The notes beneath the pieces were generated by a model. It ran no database searches, was not told the origin of the DNA, and saw nothing but the letters and a program-made list of their open reading frames with translations. This document shows, piece by piece, positions 1 through 8,379 of a stretch of 64,000 nucleotides of DNA. How positions within the stretch are numbered: the first letter of the stretch is position 1; every line of letters starts with the position of its first letter. Position numbers and translations under genes: made by a program. Source of the DNA: JAGNZR01 sp051648365 (GTDB taxonomy: Bacteria > Fusobacteriota > Fusobacteriia > Fusobacteriales > Fusobacteriaceae). Location: assembly GCA_051648365.1 (NCBI GenBank), contig JBOFEZ010000094.1, forward strand, positions 1 to 64,000, written 5' to 3'.

Positions 1-1016
1 TTCTCTATAAAAGAGAGATGGGATATGTTCAAAAAAATATACATCAGATTGCACATAATTTATCAATAATATTTCCAGCAAATTCTGATACTCATACACT
101 TTTAGCTGATATAAAAGAGAGTTTAAACAGTTTTGGAGATAACTTAGAAATAGTAACAGGTGGAAAAGGAGTTAGAGAGGTTCAAAAGCAGGAAACTGAA
201 ATTTGGCAAGGGATAGGCTCTGGAATCCAGAAAAGTATAGGAGGTCTGGGAGACACTATTTCAACTCAACTTAAATCTGTTTTTAATGAAGGATTTATTA
301 AAAACTTTGAAGAATTAGATAATTCATTAAAAACTACAATTGCCCAGATGCAGATTGCAAATGAAACCTTCACAAGTGTAGTTAAAGATATTCCTAAAGT
401 AGCAAGAAGCTTTGAAACTGTAAATAGTACAAGTAATGAAATACTAAAAAAATCTCAAGAATCTATGGTAACTTATGATAAATTTTTAAAAGAAACAAAT
501 AGTTTTATAAATGCCGCAAATCTAATTTTTGAAGTTCAGAAAGGGATGAATAGCAGTACTGAAAAAATGGGTGAAATTAGTGTTAGCACAGTAAATAAAT
601 ATCAAGAGATACAGAATAATATGCATCTAATGTTTGATAATTTCCAAAAATCTATTAAAACTTCTGGAGAAATAACGGTAGAAACACATAAAAATATCTC
701 TAAAGAGATAGATGAGGTGTTGAATAAAGGAAATGAAAAAACTGAAGAATCATTGGAAAAATTTAGTGAAGCTATTGAAAGATACATTGGAAAAACAATG
801 AGTGTAGAGCATCAATTAAAAGAGATGGTAGGAGAATTCAAAATTGCATACTCTTCAAAAGAGAGTTATTATGATGCACAGTATGACAAAATAACAGATG
901 CTCAAAGAGAATTAGTTGAGGTAATAGAGAAAAATCTGAATTCATACGGGGATGTGGTTTCAAAAATAAACAGAGAAATGGTAGATGTAATAAAAAATAT
1001 GAGAAATCTGGAATAG
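1..1016 (+). CDS. ZorA/MotA-like motor stator protein, C-terminal cytoplasmic tail (5' truncated)
   Basis: The frame is open to the left edge: the five codons before the first ATG (position 18) hold no stop, and that ATG has no proper ribosome binding site. I therefore read it as the 3' part of a longer gene. The visible 332 residues are hydrophilic and almost wholly helical/coiled-coil, with no membrane segment. The gene ends 9 nt before an OmpA/MotB-like gene. In ZorA proteins a MotA/TolQ/ExbB-type membrane domain is followed by a very long helical tail, and ZorB always follows, so the tail plus the partner suggest the ZorA half of a proton-driven motor. The membrane domain itself is outside the window, so the family call leans on the neighbour. 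A chemotaxis-type coiled-coil protein would be the alternative. Confidence 0.6.
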   Translation, partial: LYKREMGYVQKNIHQIAHNLSIIFPANSDTHTLLADIKESLNSFGDNLEIVTGGKGVREVQKQETEIWQGIGSGIQKSIGGLGDTISTQLKSVFNEGFIKNFEELDNSLKTTIAQMQIANETFTSVVKDIPKVARSFETVNSTSNEILKKSQESMVTYDKFLKETNSFINAANLIFEVQKGMNSSTEKMGEISVSTVNKYQEIQNNMHLMFDNFQKSIKTSGEITVETHKNISKEIDEVLNKGNEKTEESLEKFSEAIERYIGKTMSVEHQLKEMVGEFKIAYSSKESYYDAQYDKITDAQRELVEVIEKNLNSYGDVVSKINREMVDVIKNMRNLE

Positions 1017-1025
1017 AGGTGCTTT

Positions 1026-1805
1026 ATGAAAATTTCAAAAAAAAATAAATCGGAAGATGGGAATCATTTTCTTCTTTCGATAAGTGATCTTATGATGGCT
1101 ATTCTTCTCATATTTGTTCTTCTTTATATGAAAGAATTTATTTCGAGGATATTAATAAATCAGAAACTTGTAAAAATAGAATCTGAGATTGCAGCAACAA
1201 AAGAGACACAACTCAAGATACAGTTAATAGATCAAATACATACAGAAATAAACAAAAAGCTTTTGGATAATTTTAAAAATGATAAAGATATAAAAATAGA
1301 CACAATAAATCAAGAGTTGATACTCGAGGATTCAGTACTTTTTGGAATTAATGAGTGGGAGCTTAAAGATTATGGGAAGGAAACATTAAGAAAAATACTT
1401 CCGAAGTTTTTTGCAACATTTGTAGATGATGCGTTGATATTGAAATTTTTAGAAACACTTACCATAGAGGGGCATACCGATGATTTAGGAAACCCTAACC
1501 AGTTAAGGAACTATCTATATAATTTGGATCTTTCACAAAAAAGAGCATATGAGGTAGCTAGATTTATCTATGTAGATGAATTTATAAGTGGAAGTTTGGG
1601 AGAAAATAGGCTTTCTAAATTAAAAACTTATATATCTTCCAATGGAAAGAGTAATGCTAAACTTATATATTTTGATGAGAAATCAAAAATGGTAGATAGA
1701 AATAGAAGCAGAAGAGTAACTATAAAATATAGGCTAGATATTCAAAGATTGCTAAACACTCCACTTGAAGAATTAAAGAATTATAATAAAGGTAGTGTGA
1801 AGTGA
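1026..1805 (+). CDS. ZorB/MotB-like OmpA-domain motor protein
   Basis: 259 residues. There is a short basic N-terminus, then one membrane helix (about residues 17-35) whose start carries Ser-Asp (D21), the place of the proton-carrying Asp of MotB/ZorB. A helical linker (40-90) follows, then an OmpA/MotB peptidoglycan-binding domain with EGHTDD (148-153) and NRSRRV (226-231). It should sit in the inner membrane and anchor the motor to the cell wall. The start lies 9 nt after the upstream tail gene, and the stop overlaps the next start (TGATG), so the three genes are translationally linked. No flagellar or chemotaxis genes are nearby, which favours a Zorya-like or other dedicated motor over a flagellar MotB. 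Family certain; biological role inferred. Confidence 0.75.
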   Translation: MKISKKNKSEDGNHFLLSISDLMMAILLIFVLLYMKEFISRILINQKLVKIESEIAATKETQLKIQLIDQIHTEINKKLLDNFKNDKDIKIDTINQELILEDSVLFGINEWELKDYGKETLRKILPKFFATFVDDALILKFLETLTIEGHTDDLGNPNQLRNYLYNLDLSQKRAYEVARFIYVDEFISGSLGENRLSKLKTYISSNGKSNAKLIYFDEKSKMVDRNRSRRVTIKYRLDIQRLLNTPLEELKNYNKGSVK

Positions 1806-2821
1806 TGGATTTCAAATTTGAATTACCGAATAATCTAGATGATATGAAAAGAGAGTTGAACGATTTAAGAAAAGTAGTATACAGTGTTAGAAATCAAAAA
1901 GATTTGGAGAATTATATAAAAAAAATAGAGAACTACTCAATGTCAGATGAGATAAAAAAAATATTGATTCAAAATTTTGAAGATCGTAAAAATTATTTTT
2001 TTAGAATATCTGATTTAGATACTTCGAGAAGATTATTGAAAATCCTTAAAAATTATGAGGGTGAAAATAACTTTATAGAGTATTTAACAAAATTGAAAAT
2101 GTATCTATATCTTTATACTGAAGAAAATAATGAAGAAGTACTGGAAGTTTTGAATCTTTATGGCAAGAAAATAGGGAAAGATGAATTTTATAAATATATA
2201 ACCCAAAATTCGGATCGGATATTTGAAATAAAGGATTCTCCTTTAGGAGTTCTATCAAACTTTCCAATAGTATTTGGGAAAAAGTACCCATTGATAGAAT
2301 GGACTTTAGAACAAGCTGAAAAAAAGCTAGAAATACCCCTTTTTAAAGAATGGGTATTAAGGCTATGGGGAACAAAACAAGATTTGAATGAATTTACTCC
2401 TGAAAGGAAGAGAATTCTAATGAGTTTTCTTCCGAAAAACCTGGTTTCAATGTTAAAATCTAATAATGTAGAGATTGAAAAGATTGAAAAAGTAAGAGAC
2501 TCTGTTTTTGTAAGAGTTTCCAAGAGCAAAGGTAAGAAAAATTATATTCAAATTCAAAAAAATAAAAAAAATCTAACCTATGAGCTTTTAAGTGAAGATG
2601 AATATAAGAAAACAATAGAGTATAAAATAAGTAAATATTCTACAAAATCACTATTTTCATTGAGAAAGAGTATGGTGAAAATAGGTTACAAATTCAAGAT
2701 TGAAGAATTTTTGAAGTTGATATTTAAAATAATTAAGTGGACTACAGTTATAATGGTAGTAATATTTTTGATGCTTATGGTATTTGTAAGATTAACTGAT
2801 AAAAATATAGTTATAAATTAG
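1805..2821 (+). CDS. Unrecognised protein with C-terminal membrane anchor, in ZorAB-like operon
   Basis: 338 residues from the ATG at 1805, which overlaps the stop of the OmpA-like gene by one base; an in-frame GTG three bases earlier is possible. I do not recognise the family. The N-terminal two thirds are mostly helical and rich in Lys/Glu/Asn. Around residues 180-205 lies a Trp-rich stretch (EWVLRLWG). One membrane helix lies at about 311-330, with a very short tail after it, so the bulk should be cytoplasmic and tail-anchored. Its place directly behind the motor pair matches where Zorya systems carry their effector genes (ZorC, D, E or F/G), but I see no helicase, nuclease or EH-signature motif that would assign it to one. 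Confidence 0.5.
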   Translation: MDFKFELPNNLDDMKRELNDLRKVVYSVRNQKDLENYIKKIENYSMSDEIKKILIQNFEDRKNYFFRISDLDTSRRLLKILKNYEGENNFIEYLTKLKMYLYLYTEENNEEVLEVLNLYGKKIGKDEFYKYITQNSDRIFEIKDSPLGVLSNFPIVFGKKYPLIEWTLEQAEKKLEIPLFKEWVLRLWGTKQDLNEFTPERKRILMSFLPKNLVSMLKSNNVEIEKIEKVRDSVFVRVSKSKGKKNYIQIQKNKKNLTYELLSEDEYKKTIEYKISKYSTKSLFSLRKSMVKIGYKFKIEEFLKLIFKIIKWTTVIMVVIFLMLMVFVRLTDKNIVIN

Positions 2822-2843
2822 AACAAAAAAAGAGGTGTGAAAA

Positions 2844-3605
2844 GTGGAAGAGGAAAGAGTATTAGAATTATTAAAAGAGAGATCTGTACTCTTAAGAAAG
2901 GAGATAGAGAAAGGAAAAATATCTCCTAAAATTGCAGCTGGATTTGCTGTAACTTTTTTTGAGGGACTAGATAAAAATTATGATGAGAAAACTATGGTGT
3001 TTCTTATGAAAAAAATCATGGAATTTTTTAATGATGGAATAAGAAATATTCCAGAATTTTTAGAAGAGAAAAGGATTAGGGAGATATTAGAAGAGTTAGA
3101 GCATATAAAAAAAAGTGGCGAAAAAACATTTGGTAAAACTATACCTGAAAATGGGGATAACGATAGCTTTGACTTTGGAAAGGCAGAAGATACTATTTCA
3201 GAGTTAAAAACTATAAAAATGAATTTGAGAGACTTAGAAGATGAAAAACCTAAAGTTTTTAAAAAAGGATGGAGAGAAAAAATCCTTCAAAATTTATTTG
3301 ACCTTATAGGTATAGAAAAAAATCTTAACAATATGCTAGAGTTAAAAGAACAGAAAAATTTAATACTAAAAGAAAACTTGAAAATAAATTTAACAGAAAT
3401 AAAAGAAAGTCTTAAAAAAATTGTTTTTGAAACCGACAAAGAAATTGGAGCTAAACTTGCACTTCAAGGAGAGGAAGAGATTATTGAGAATGAAGATAAT
3501 TTAAAAGTTTTTGTCTATGACTCAGTTATTATAACCCTATGTAAATTTTATCAAGAAAAAAATAAAACAAGAGAATCTAGCTTAAAAGCTGAAAGGGAGG
3601 ATTAG
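2844..3605 (+). CDS. Unrecognised helical cytoplasmic protein, in ZorAB-like operon
   Basis: 253 residues starting at GTG 2844, preceded by GAGGTG at good spacing. It is soluble and strongly charged, with long amphipathic helices at about 1-75 and 110-210 and no membrane segment. No catalytic motif is visible and I do not recognise the family. It follows the tail-anchored protein by 22 nt and precedes a small membrane protein by 1 nt, so it belongs to the same transcript as the ZorAB-like pair. It may be an adaptor or regulator of the motor complex; this is inferred from position only. Confidence 0.5.
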   Translation: MEEERVLELLKERSVLLRKEIEKGKISPKIAAGFAVTFFEGLDKNYDEKTMVFLMKKIMEFFNDGIRNIPEFLEEKRIREILEELEHIKKSGEKTFGKTIPENGDNDSFDFGKAEDTISELKTIKMNLRDLEDEKPKVFKKGWREKILQNLFDLIGIEKNLNNMLELKEQKNLILKENLKINLTEIKESLKKIVFETDKEIGAKLALQGEEEIIENEDNLKVFVYDSVIITLCKFYQEKNKTRESSLKAERED

Positions 3606-3606
3606 A

Positions 3607-3936
3607 ATGGAATTTATTTATTTTATAATATACGTTTTAGTTACAGTGGCTCAATGGAAAATATTTGAAAAAGCAGATGTAGATGGATGGAAGGCACTAA
3701 TACCTATATATAATATAATAGTGGGATTAAATATATTAAAACTCAGTGGTTGGAATATTATATGGTTGTTCATACCTATAGTTAATTTTTTATATTTGAT
3801 ATATTTGAACTATAGACTGGCAAAAGCTTTTGGAGAAGGAGTTGCTTTCGCTGCTGGGCTTTGCTTTATTCCAGGAGTATTTCATATGATATTAGGTTTT
3901 GGAGATTACAAATATACAACTAGGAATCTTTATTAA
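3607..3936 (+). CDS. Small multi-pass membrane protein (DUF5684-like)
   Basis: 109 residues with three hydrophobic segments (about 2-18, 52-68 and 78-98). The pattern W-K-A-L-I-P-x-Y-N (28-36) followed by a second I-P block near 58 resembles DUF5684-type small membrane proteins, sometimes found next to signal peptidases; function unknown. GGGAGG stands before the ATG. It is the last gene of the motor operon, one base after the previous stop. It may be an unrelated passenger, as this family occurs in many settings. Confidence 0.55.
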   Translation: MEFIYFIIYVLVTVAQWKIFEKADVDGWKALIPIYNIIVGLNILKLSGWNIIWLFIPIVNFLYLIYLNYRLAKAFGEGVAFAAGLCFIPGVFHMILGFGDYKYTTRNLY

Positions 3937-3943
3937 AATTTTT

Positions 3944-3989
3944 AAAAAAACCTCCTTTCAAAAATCTATGTTAGAAATTTGAAAGGAGG
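3944..3989 (-). terminator. Terminator of the acyltransferase-galM operon
   Basis: A perfect 12-bp inverted repeat (3951-3962 with 3978-3989, 15-nt loop) is followed on the minus strand by seven T (3944-3950). On the plus strand no T-run follows, so it serves mainly the leftward operon, though its hairpin could also stop the rightward motor operon. Confidence 0.8.
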
Positions 3990-4010
3990 GCTATTAAATA
4001 ATTCATAAGT

Positions 4011-5057
4011 TTACGCAACATCAAATGTATAAGTCGTCCACGAAGAATATGGATTCTCTGGAGTAATTATAAATTTAGGAAAATTCTCTTGATTGATGGC
4101 ATCAGGATAACCTTGAGTTTCTAGAGCCAGTCCCATATAGTTGGCTGGAAGTGAATTTCCGTTTAGGCTGTGCAAGTTGTCCTTTAGAAAGTTTCCTGAA
4201 TAGATAACTAAGGCAGGTTCAGAGGTTTCTATATTCATATGGATTCCGCTTTTTTCTTCCCAAAGCTCTACAGAGTTTTTAGAACCAAAAATAAAGGGAT
4301 GGTCATATCCGTTCCCTACCAGAATATTCTGAGGATGAAGGTTAGAATAATTTCTCTCTAAGATAGCTCCCTCTCTAAAATCAAAACTTGTACCTTCCAC
4401 AGGGAGAAGTTTTCCTGTGGGAATCATATTCTCTTGCAGTTCACAGAAAGTATCAGCCCATATTTTTAATTTGTGATTAAAAACAGATGAAAGATTTTTG
4501 TTAAAATTGAAATATGTGTGGTTAGTAAAGTTGGCAAAAGTTTTTCTGTCACTTTCTGCAAAATATCTGATAGTAAACTGATTTTTTTCATTCAGTTCAT
4601 AAATCATTTTCACAGACAGATTTCCTGGGAATCCTCCTTCCCCATGTGGAGATAGGAGCTCCAGGATTATCTGGGCAGAATCACTCTCCAATTTTTCAGA
4701 AACATTCCAAATTCTGTTATGGAATCCCAGTTCTCCACCGTGGAGACAGTTTTCATCGTTGTTTTTATCCAACTTAAAAACTTCCCCCTCGAGAATAAAT
4801 TTTGCCTGGGCTACTCTTCCTGCTACTCTTCCTATGGACGCTCCCAGATAAGAAACGTTGTCCAGATATTTTTCCAGTGTGTCAAAACCTAAGACTACAT
4901 TCTGAAATTTCCCCTCTCTGTTTTTTATCCAAAACTCTCTTATTATTCCCCCATAATTCAGAATTTTGACTTTTGTACCCTGAGAGTTTTCCAGTGTATA
5001 TTGAAAAACACTCTCTTTTTCCTGGAATTTTCCAAATTCTTTTTTTAAAATTTGCAT
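4011..5057 (-). CDS. galM: Aldose 1-epimerase (mutarotase)
   Basis: 348 residues, the normal family length. GalM interconverts alpha and beta anomers of galactose/glucose in the cytoplasm. Family marks in order: YLGASIGRVAGRV near 70-82; LHGG..GFHNRIW near 105-118, which supplies the substrate-binding His; NHTYFN near 178 with the catalytic-acid His; GNGYDHPF near 240; and ALETQGYPDAIN near 312 with the catalytic-base Glu. It follows the acyltransferase gene by 15 nt and ends before a strong terminator, so the two form an operon despite unrelated functions. No Leloir genes (galK, galT, galE) are near. Confidence 0.92.
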   Translation of the reverse strand: MQILKKEFGKFQEKESVFQYTLENSQGTKVKILNYGGIIREFWIKNREGKFQNVVLGFDTLEKYLDNVSYLGASIGRVAGRVAQAKFILEGEVFKLDKNNDENCLHGGELGFHNRIWNVSEKLESDSAQIILELLSPHGEGGFPGNLSVKMIYELNEKNQFTIRYFAESDRKTFANFTNHTYFNFNKNLSSVFNHKLKIWADTFCELQENMIPTGKLLPVEGTSFDFREGAILERNYSNLHPQNILVGNGYDHPFIFGSKNSVELWEEKSGIHMNIETSEPALVIYSGNFLKDNLHSLNGNSLPANYMGLALETQGYPDAINQENFPKFIITPENPYSSWTTYTFDVA

Positions 5058-5072
5058 AAGCCCCCCTATTTT

Positions 5073-5945
5073 TTATCTTTTCCCCGTAAGTTTTTTATAA
5101 AGATTCCATCTGTCGTGGAACCACATCCACTGTTCAGGATGCCGTGTGATTATTTTTTCCATCTCATGCATAAGATTTTGCATGTTTTCCTTTAAATCTT
5201 CCTTGTAGTTTCCAGTGTCGATTAGCTGAATCTCATCTGAAATATATACGGTACATGAGTTATCATCATTCATCACATTATAGCAGATAAAAAGAGGCAC
5301 TTTGTTTCTGAGAGCAAGTGAAACCGCACCAGTCGGAGCGATAGTTTCCTCTCCAAAAAAGTCTACTTGTGCTCCCTTATCTCTGTGATCACTAAAAAGC
5401 GCTATAATAGAATTCTCACTTAAGGAATTCACAAGCTCAGCCCCAGTTTTTTTAGATTTTTTCAGAAGAGTGATATTGAGTTTTTTTCTATTTTGGGTTA
5501 CAAAATTGTCAATATAGGGATTACGCTGGGTTTTAGCTACAGTTACAAAATGGTAGTAATCTGCCATTTTGGCAGAGGCTTCCATATTTCCCATATGCAT
5601 GCATGCAACTATTGCTCCCTGTTTTTCCAACATAGTCTTATCCACTGATTCTTTGTTGACAATTTTTATTTTATTTTCATCTTTAAGATATTCGTCGAAC
5701 CAGATTGTGCTCAGAAAAGCCTTGAACATAATTTTGTAGGACTTAAGAGCAATTTTTTCCCTATCCACTTCACTTTTTTCAGGAAAAGCAAGTTTAAGAT
5801 TGGCAAGAGTTATTATTCTACGTTTTTTAACTGTTTTATAGACCAAAATCCCAAGTAATTCTGCAAAAGAGAATCTATTTTTTTCAGGGATAAGTTTTAT
5901 TATTTTTATAAATCCCATCATAAGTAGGTACTGTAATTTATACAT
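5073..5945 (-). CDS. LpxL/HtrB-type lipid A acyltransferase family protein
   Basis: 290 residues. The N-terminal hydrophobic helix fits inner-membrane attachment. The H-x4-E/D catalytic motif of the lysophospholipid acyltransferase superfamily is HMGNME at about 117-122, and a WMWFHDRW stretch near the C-terminus is typical of the LpxL/LpxM/HtrB branch. Members add a secondary acyl chain to Kdo2-lipid IVA, which implies an outer membrane with lipid A. Which acyl position and chain are used cannot be read from sequence. The ATG has AGGTTTCTC upstream and faces a divergent promoter region shared with mtnN. Confidence 0.85.
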   Translation of the reverse strand: MYKLQYLLMMGFIKIIKLIPEKNRFSFAELLGILVYKTVKKRRIITLANLKLAFPEKSEVDREKIALKSYKIMFKAFLSTIWFDEYLKDENKIKIVNKESVDKTMLEKQGAIVACMHMGNMEASAKMADYYHFVTVAKTQRNPYIDNFVTQNRKKLNITLLKKSKKTGAELVNSLSENSIIALFSDHRDKGAQVDFFGEETIAPTGAVSLALRNKVPLFICYNVMNDDNSCTVYISDEIQLIDTGNYKEDLKENMQNLMHEMEKIITRHPEQWMWFHDRWNLYKKLTGKR

Positions 5946-5983
5946 AAGAGAAACCTCCGATTTTTTTATCCGATATCGCTAAA

Positions 5984-5989
5984 ATTATA
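5984..5989 (-). promoter_or_regulatory. -10 box of the acyltransferase-galM promoter
   Basis: A perfect TATAAT on the minus strand lies 39 nt before the acyltransferase start. No clear -35 hexamer at 17 bp. Confidence 0.5.
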
Positions 5990-6020
5990 ACATAATTCCA
6001 TAAAAAAAACCATTCTAAAA

Positions 6021-6049
6021 TTGAATTAGTAAACAGAGTGTGTTATAAT
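6021..6049 (+). promoter_or_regulatory. Promoter of the mtnN-sepF operon
   Basis: TTGAAT (6021-6026) and TATAAT (6044-6049) are separated by exactly 17 bp. TGT just before the -10 gives an extended -10 element. Confidence 0.8.
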
Positions 6050-6090
6050 TTTTTGACAGTTATAGAATAAAAAATTTCGGAGGATAAATT

Positions 6091-6786
6091 ATGAGAATAG
6101 GAATAATAGGTGCAATGCATGAGGAGATAACAGAGTTAAAAGAAATTATGAAAATAAAAGAAACTGTTCAAATTTCAAGTTTCACATATTATGTGGGAGA
6201 AATTTCAAACAGAGAGATAGTTCTAGTAGAATCAGGAATAGGAAAAGTAAATGCAGCAGTTTGTGCCACTCTTCTTGTAAATAATTTTAAAGTAGAAAAA
6301 GTTATATTCACGGGAGTAGCGGGAGCTGTGGACAATACACTCAACATAGGAGATGTAGTTGTTTCTGTGGATCTTGTTACCCACGATTTTGATTGTACAG
6401 CTTTTGGAATGGAGCCGGGAATGATTCCAAGAATGGAGGAATCTATTTTTAAAAGTGATAAGGAACTTTCTAAAATTGCAATAGATGCAGCAGGAAAAGT
6501 TATGGGTGTAGATAAATCATCTCTAGGAAGAATTGTAAGCGGAGATCAATTTGTAGCTTCAAAGGAAAAAATTCAATGGCTTTCAGAAACTTTCTCTGCC
6601 AGTGCAGTGGAGATGGAAGGAGCAGCAGTTGCCCATGTATGTTATATATTAGGAGTTCCTTTTGTCATAATCAGAGCACTTTCAGATAAAGCAGACGGAA
6701 CTGCTCATATGGATTTCAAAGAGTTTGTTCATTTGGCTTCTAAAAATTCAAAAAACATAGTTTTAGAAATGTTGAACGCTCTTTAA
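6091..6786 (+). CDS. mtnN: 5'-methylthioadenosine/S-adenosylhomocysteine nucleosidase
   Basis: 231 residues, full length. It cleaves adenine from methylthioadenosine and S-adenosylhomocysteine in the cytoplasm, feeding methionine salvage and LuxS-type pathways. Visible marks: MRIGIIGAMHEEI with the catalytic-base Glu at the N-terminus, GVAGAVDNTLNIGDVV near 76-91, VEMEGAAVAHVC near 172-183 binding the ribose, and ALSDKADG near 198 with the catalytic Asp. The ribosome binding site CGGAGG is optimal. First gene of a six-gene run to sepF. Confidence 0.96.
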   Translation: MRIGIIGAMHEEITELKEIMKIKETVQISSFTYYVGEISNREIVLVESGIGKVNAAVCATLLVNNFKVEKVIFTGVAGAVDNTLNIGDVVVSVDLVTHDFDCTAFGMEPGMIPRMEESIFKSDKELSKIAIDAAGKVMGVDKSSLGRIVSGDQFVASKEKIQWLSETFSASAVEMEGAAVAHVCYILGVPFVIIRALSDKADGTAHMDFKEFVHLASKNSKNIVLEMLNAL

Positions 6787-6800
6787 AAAAAGGCGGAAAG

Positions 6801-8033
6801 ATGAAAGAGACAGTAGAGAAAATATACAGTTATATAGGCAATGGAGAAAAAAAAGGTTTAGAAAATATGCGAATTTTATGGGAAGAACTGGGATGGAAAA
6901 AACCGACCTATAAAATAATACATATTGCGGGAACTAATGGAAAAGGATCCGTATCCACAACATTGGAATATATACTTTTCAAGGCTGGATACAAAGTAGG
7001 GAAATTCACGTCTCCTCATATACTTAGGGTAAACGAAAGAATAGCCTATAATGGAAAAGAAATAGAGGATAGCGATTTTGTAGAGCTTTTCCAGAAGATA
7101 GAAAAAGCAATAAAAAAAAGAGGCTTAACTCCTACGTTTTTTGAGATAATGACAGCTATGATGATAGAGTACTTTAGGGATAAGGAATTAGATTATTTGA
7201 TTTTGGAAACTGGTATAGGGGGAAGATTAGATTCTACCAATATATTGGATGGAGATTATGGAGTTATTACCAATATAGGCTATGATCATACAGAAATGCT
7301 TGGAGATACCTTGGAGAAAATAGCTTTTGAAAAATCTGGAATAGTTAAAAATGGAGCCAGAGTAATTTTGTGTGAAGCTCCATCGTTTTTAAGGGAGGCA
7401 GTTCTAAAAAATAATCCCGCTGAGGTCATAGATGCCATGGTTGAATATCCCGGAATTAAGTACTTTTTGGATTTTAAAAATTTTAGGACAGTTATAAATA
7501 TCGGAGAAAAGCAGTTCAATTTTTCACTTTTCGGAGAACATCAATTCAAAAACTTTATGACAGCATACTGTCTGCTCAAGATAATAGGAGTAGACGATGA
7601 AATCATAGAAAAAAATATTGATGGAGTAAGATTGAGTTGCCGTTTCGAAATTGTGGAAAAAAATCCTTGGGTGATTTTAGACGGAGCACATAACTCACAT
7701 GGAATGAAGGCTCTAGGAGAAACCATGAAAAAAGGTTACACTCCTGATGAAGTTATGGTAATAACTGCAATTTTAAAAGATAAAGATATAAAAGAGATGG
7801 TGAAAGAGATAGAAAAATTCTCTTCTAAGATAGTAGTTACCTCACTTTTAGAAAATAAAAGAGGAACTACGGGAGAAGTTTTGAAAAAACACTTTACTGA
7901 TGATAAAACAATGGTAGAGGAGAATTTTGAAAAGGCTTTAGAAATTTGGCGAAACAGTGGAAAAAAAGTTCTACTTATATGCGGGTCTTTTTATCTTCTT
8001 TCTAAAATCAAAGAGAGGATATGGAATGAATGA
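6801..8033 (+). CDS. folC: Bifunctional folylpolyglutamate synthase/dihydrofolate synthase
   Basis: 410 residues. It ligates glutamate to dihydropteroate and extends polyglutamate tails on folates, using ATP. The Mur-ligase-like P-loop HIAGTNGKGS is at about 41-50, ETGIGGRLDSTN near 137-148 is the family signature, and DGAHNSHG near 294 lies in the C-terminal glutamate-ligase domain. It begins 14 nt after mtnN and its end overlaps the start of the next small gene. Relevant here because the histidine pathway at 39082-47258 depends on polyglutamated folate. Confidence 0.95.
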   Translation: MKETVEKIYSYIGNGEKKGLENMRILWEELGWKKPTYKIIHIAGTNGKGSVSTTLEYILFKAGYKVGKFTSPHILRVNERIAYNGKEIEDSDFVELFQKIEKAIKKRGLTPTFFEIMTAMMIEYFRDKELDYLILETGIGGRLDSTNILDGDYGVITNIGYDHTEMLGDTLEKIAFEKSGIVKNGARVILCEAPSFLREAVLKNNPAEVIDAMVEYPGIKYFLDFKNFRTVINIGEKQFNFSLFGEHQFKNFMTAYCLLKIIGVDDEIIEKNIDGVRLSCRFEIVEKNPWVILDGAHNSHGMKALGETMKKGYTPDEVMVITAILKDKDIKEMVKEIEKFSSKIVVTSLLENKRGTTGEVLKKHFTDDKTMVEENFEKALEIWRNSGKKVLLICGSFYLLSKIKERIWNE

Positions 8034-8379
8034 AAAAATTTTAAAAAGAAAAAAAAGAAATAGAAAAACACTTTTTTATACTCTTGTTTTTTTAGGAGTA
8101 ACTTTCTTTACTCATAGTTACTACCTTAAAATAGTAGAAGCAAGAGAAAGTAAAAAAGATATTATAAATAGTGAAATTTTTTCAGTTAATAATAGTTTTT
8201 TAAGCAGAGAAGAGTTTTTTTATAGTGATGAGGAATATTTGAAAAAACATACTTTTCTTAAGAAAGAGTGGGAATCAGAATATGAAGGGGTAAAATTCTA
8301 TGGGAAATCAGAAAGTAAGGAACAAAAATATAACCTTGCATCAACTTATGAAACACCTAAATCTCCAACCGCTAACTGA
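8026..8379 (+). CDS. Small single-pass membrane protein, unknown
   Basis: 117 residues from the ATG at 8026, inside the last codons of folC, with AGAGAGG before it. An in-frame ATG at 7957 would extend it deep into folC and is rejected. A very basic N-terminus (about 4-13) and one hydrophobic helix (about 15-30) give an N-in single-pass topology. The rest is charged and without known motif. Its last 80 nt overlap the start assigned to the HPr kinase gene, an unusually long overlap that suggests either coupling or a later kinase start. Family unknown. Confidence 0.6.
   Translation: MNEKILKRKKRNRKTLFYTLVFLGVTFFTHSYYLKIVEARESKKDIINSEIFSVNNSFLSREEFFYSDEEYLKKHTFLKKEWESEYEGVKFYGKSESKEQKYNLASTYETPKSPTAN

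Noticed and set aside
1..3936. Flagellar MotA/MotB pair
   Set aside because: No flagellar or chemotaxis genes nearby, the long tail and coupled unknown genes fit Zorya-like motors better; a canonical Zorya I, II or III label was also withheld because the effector motifs are not visible.
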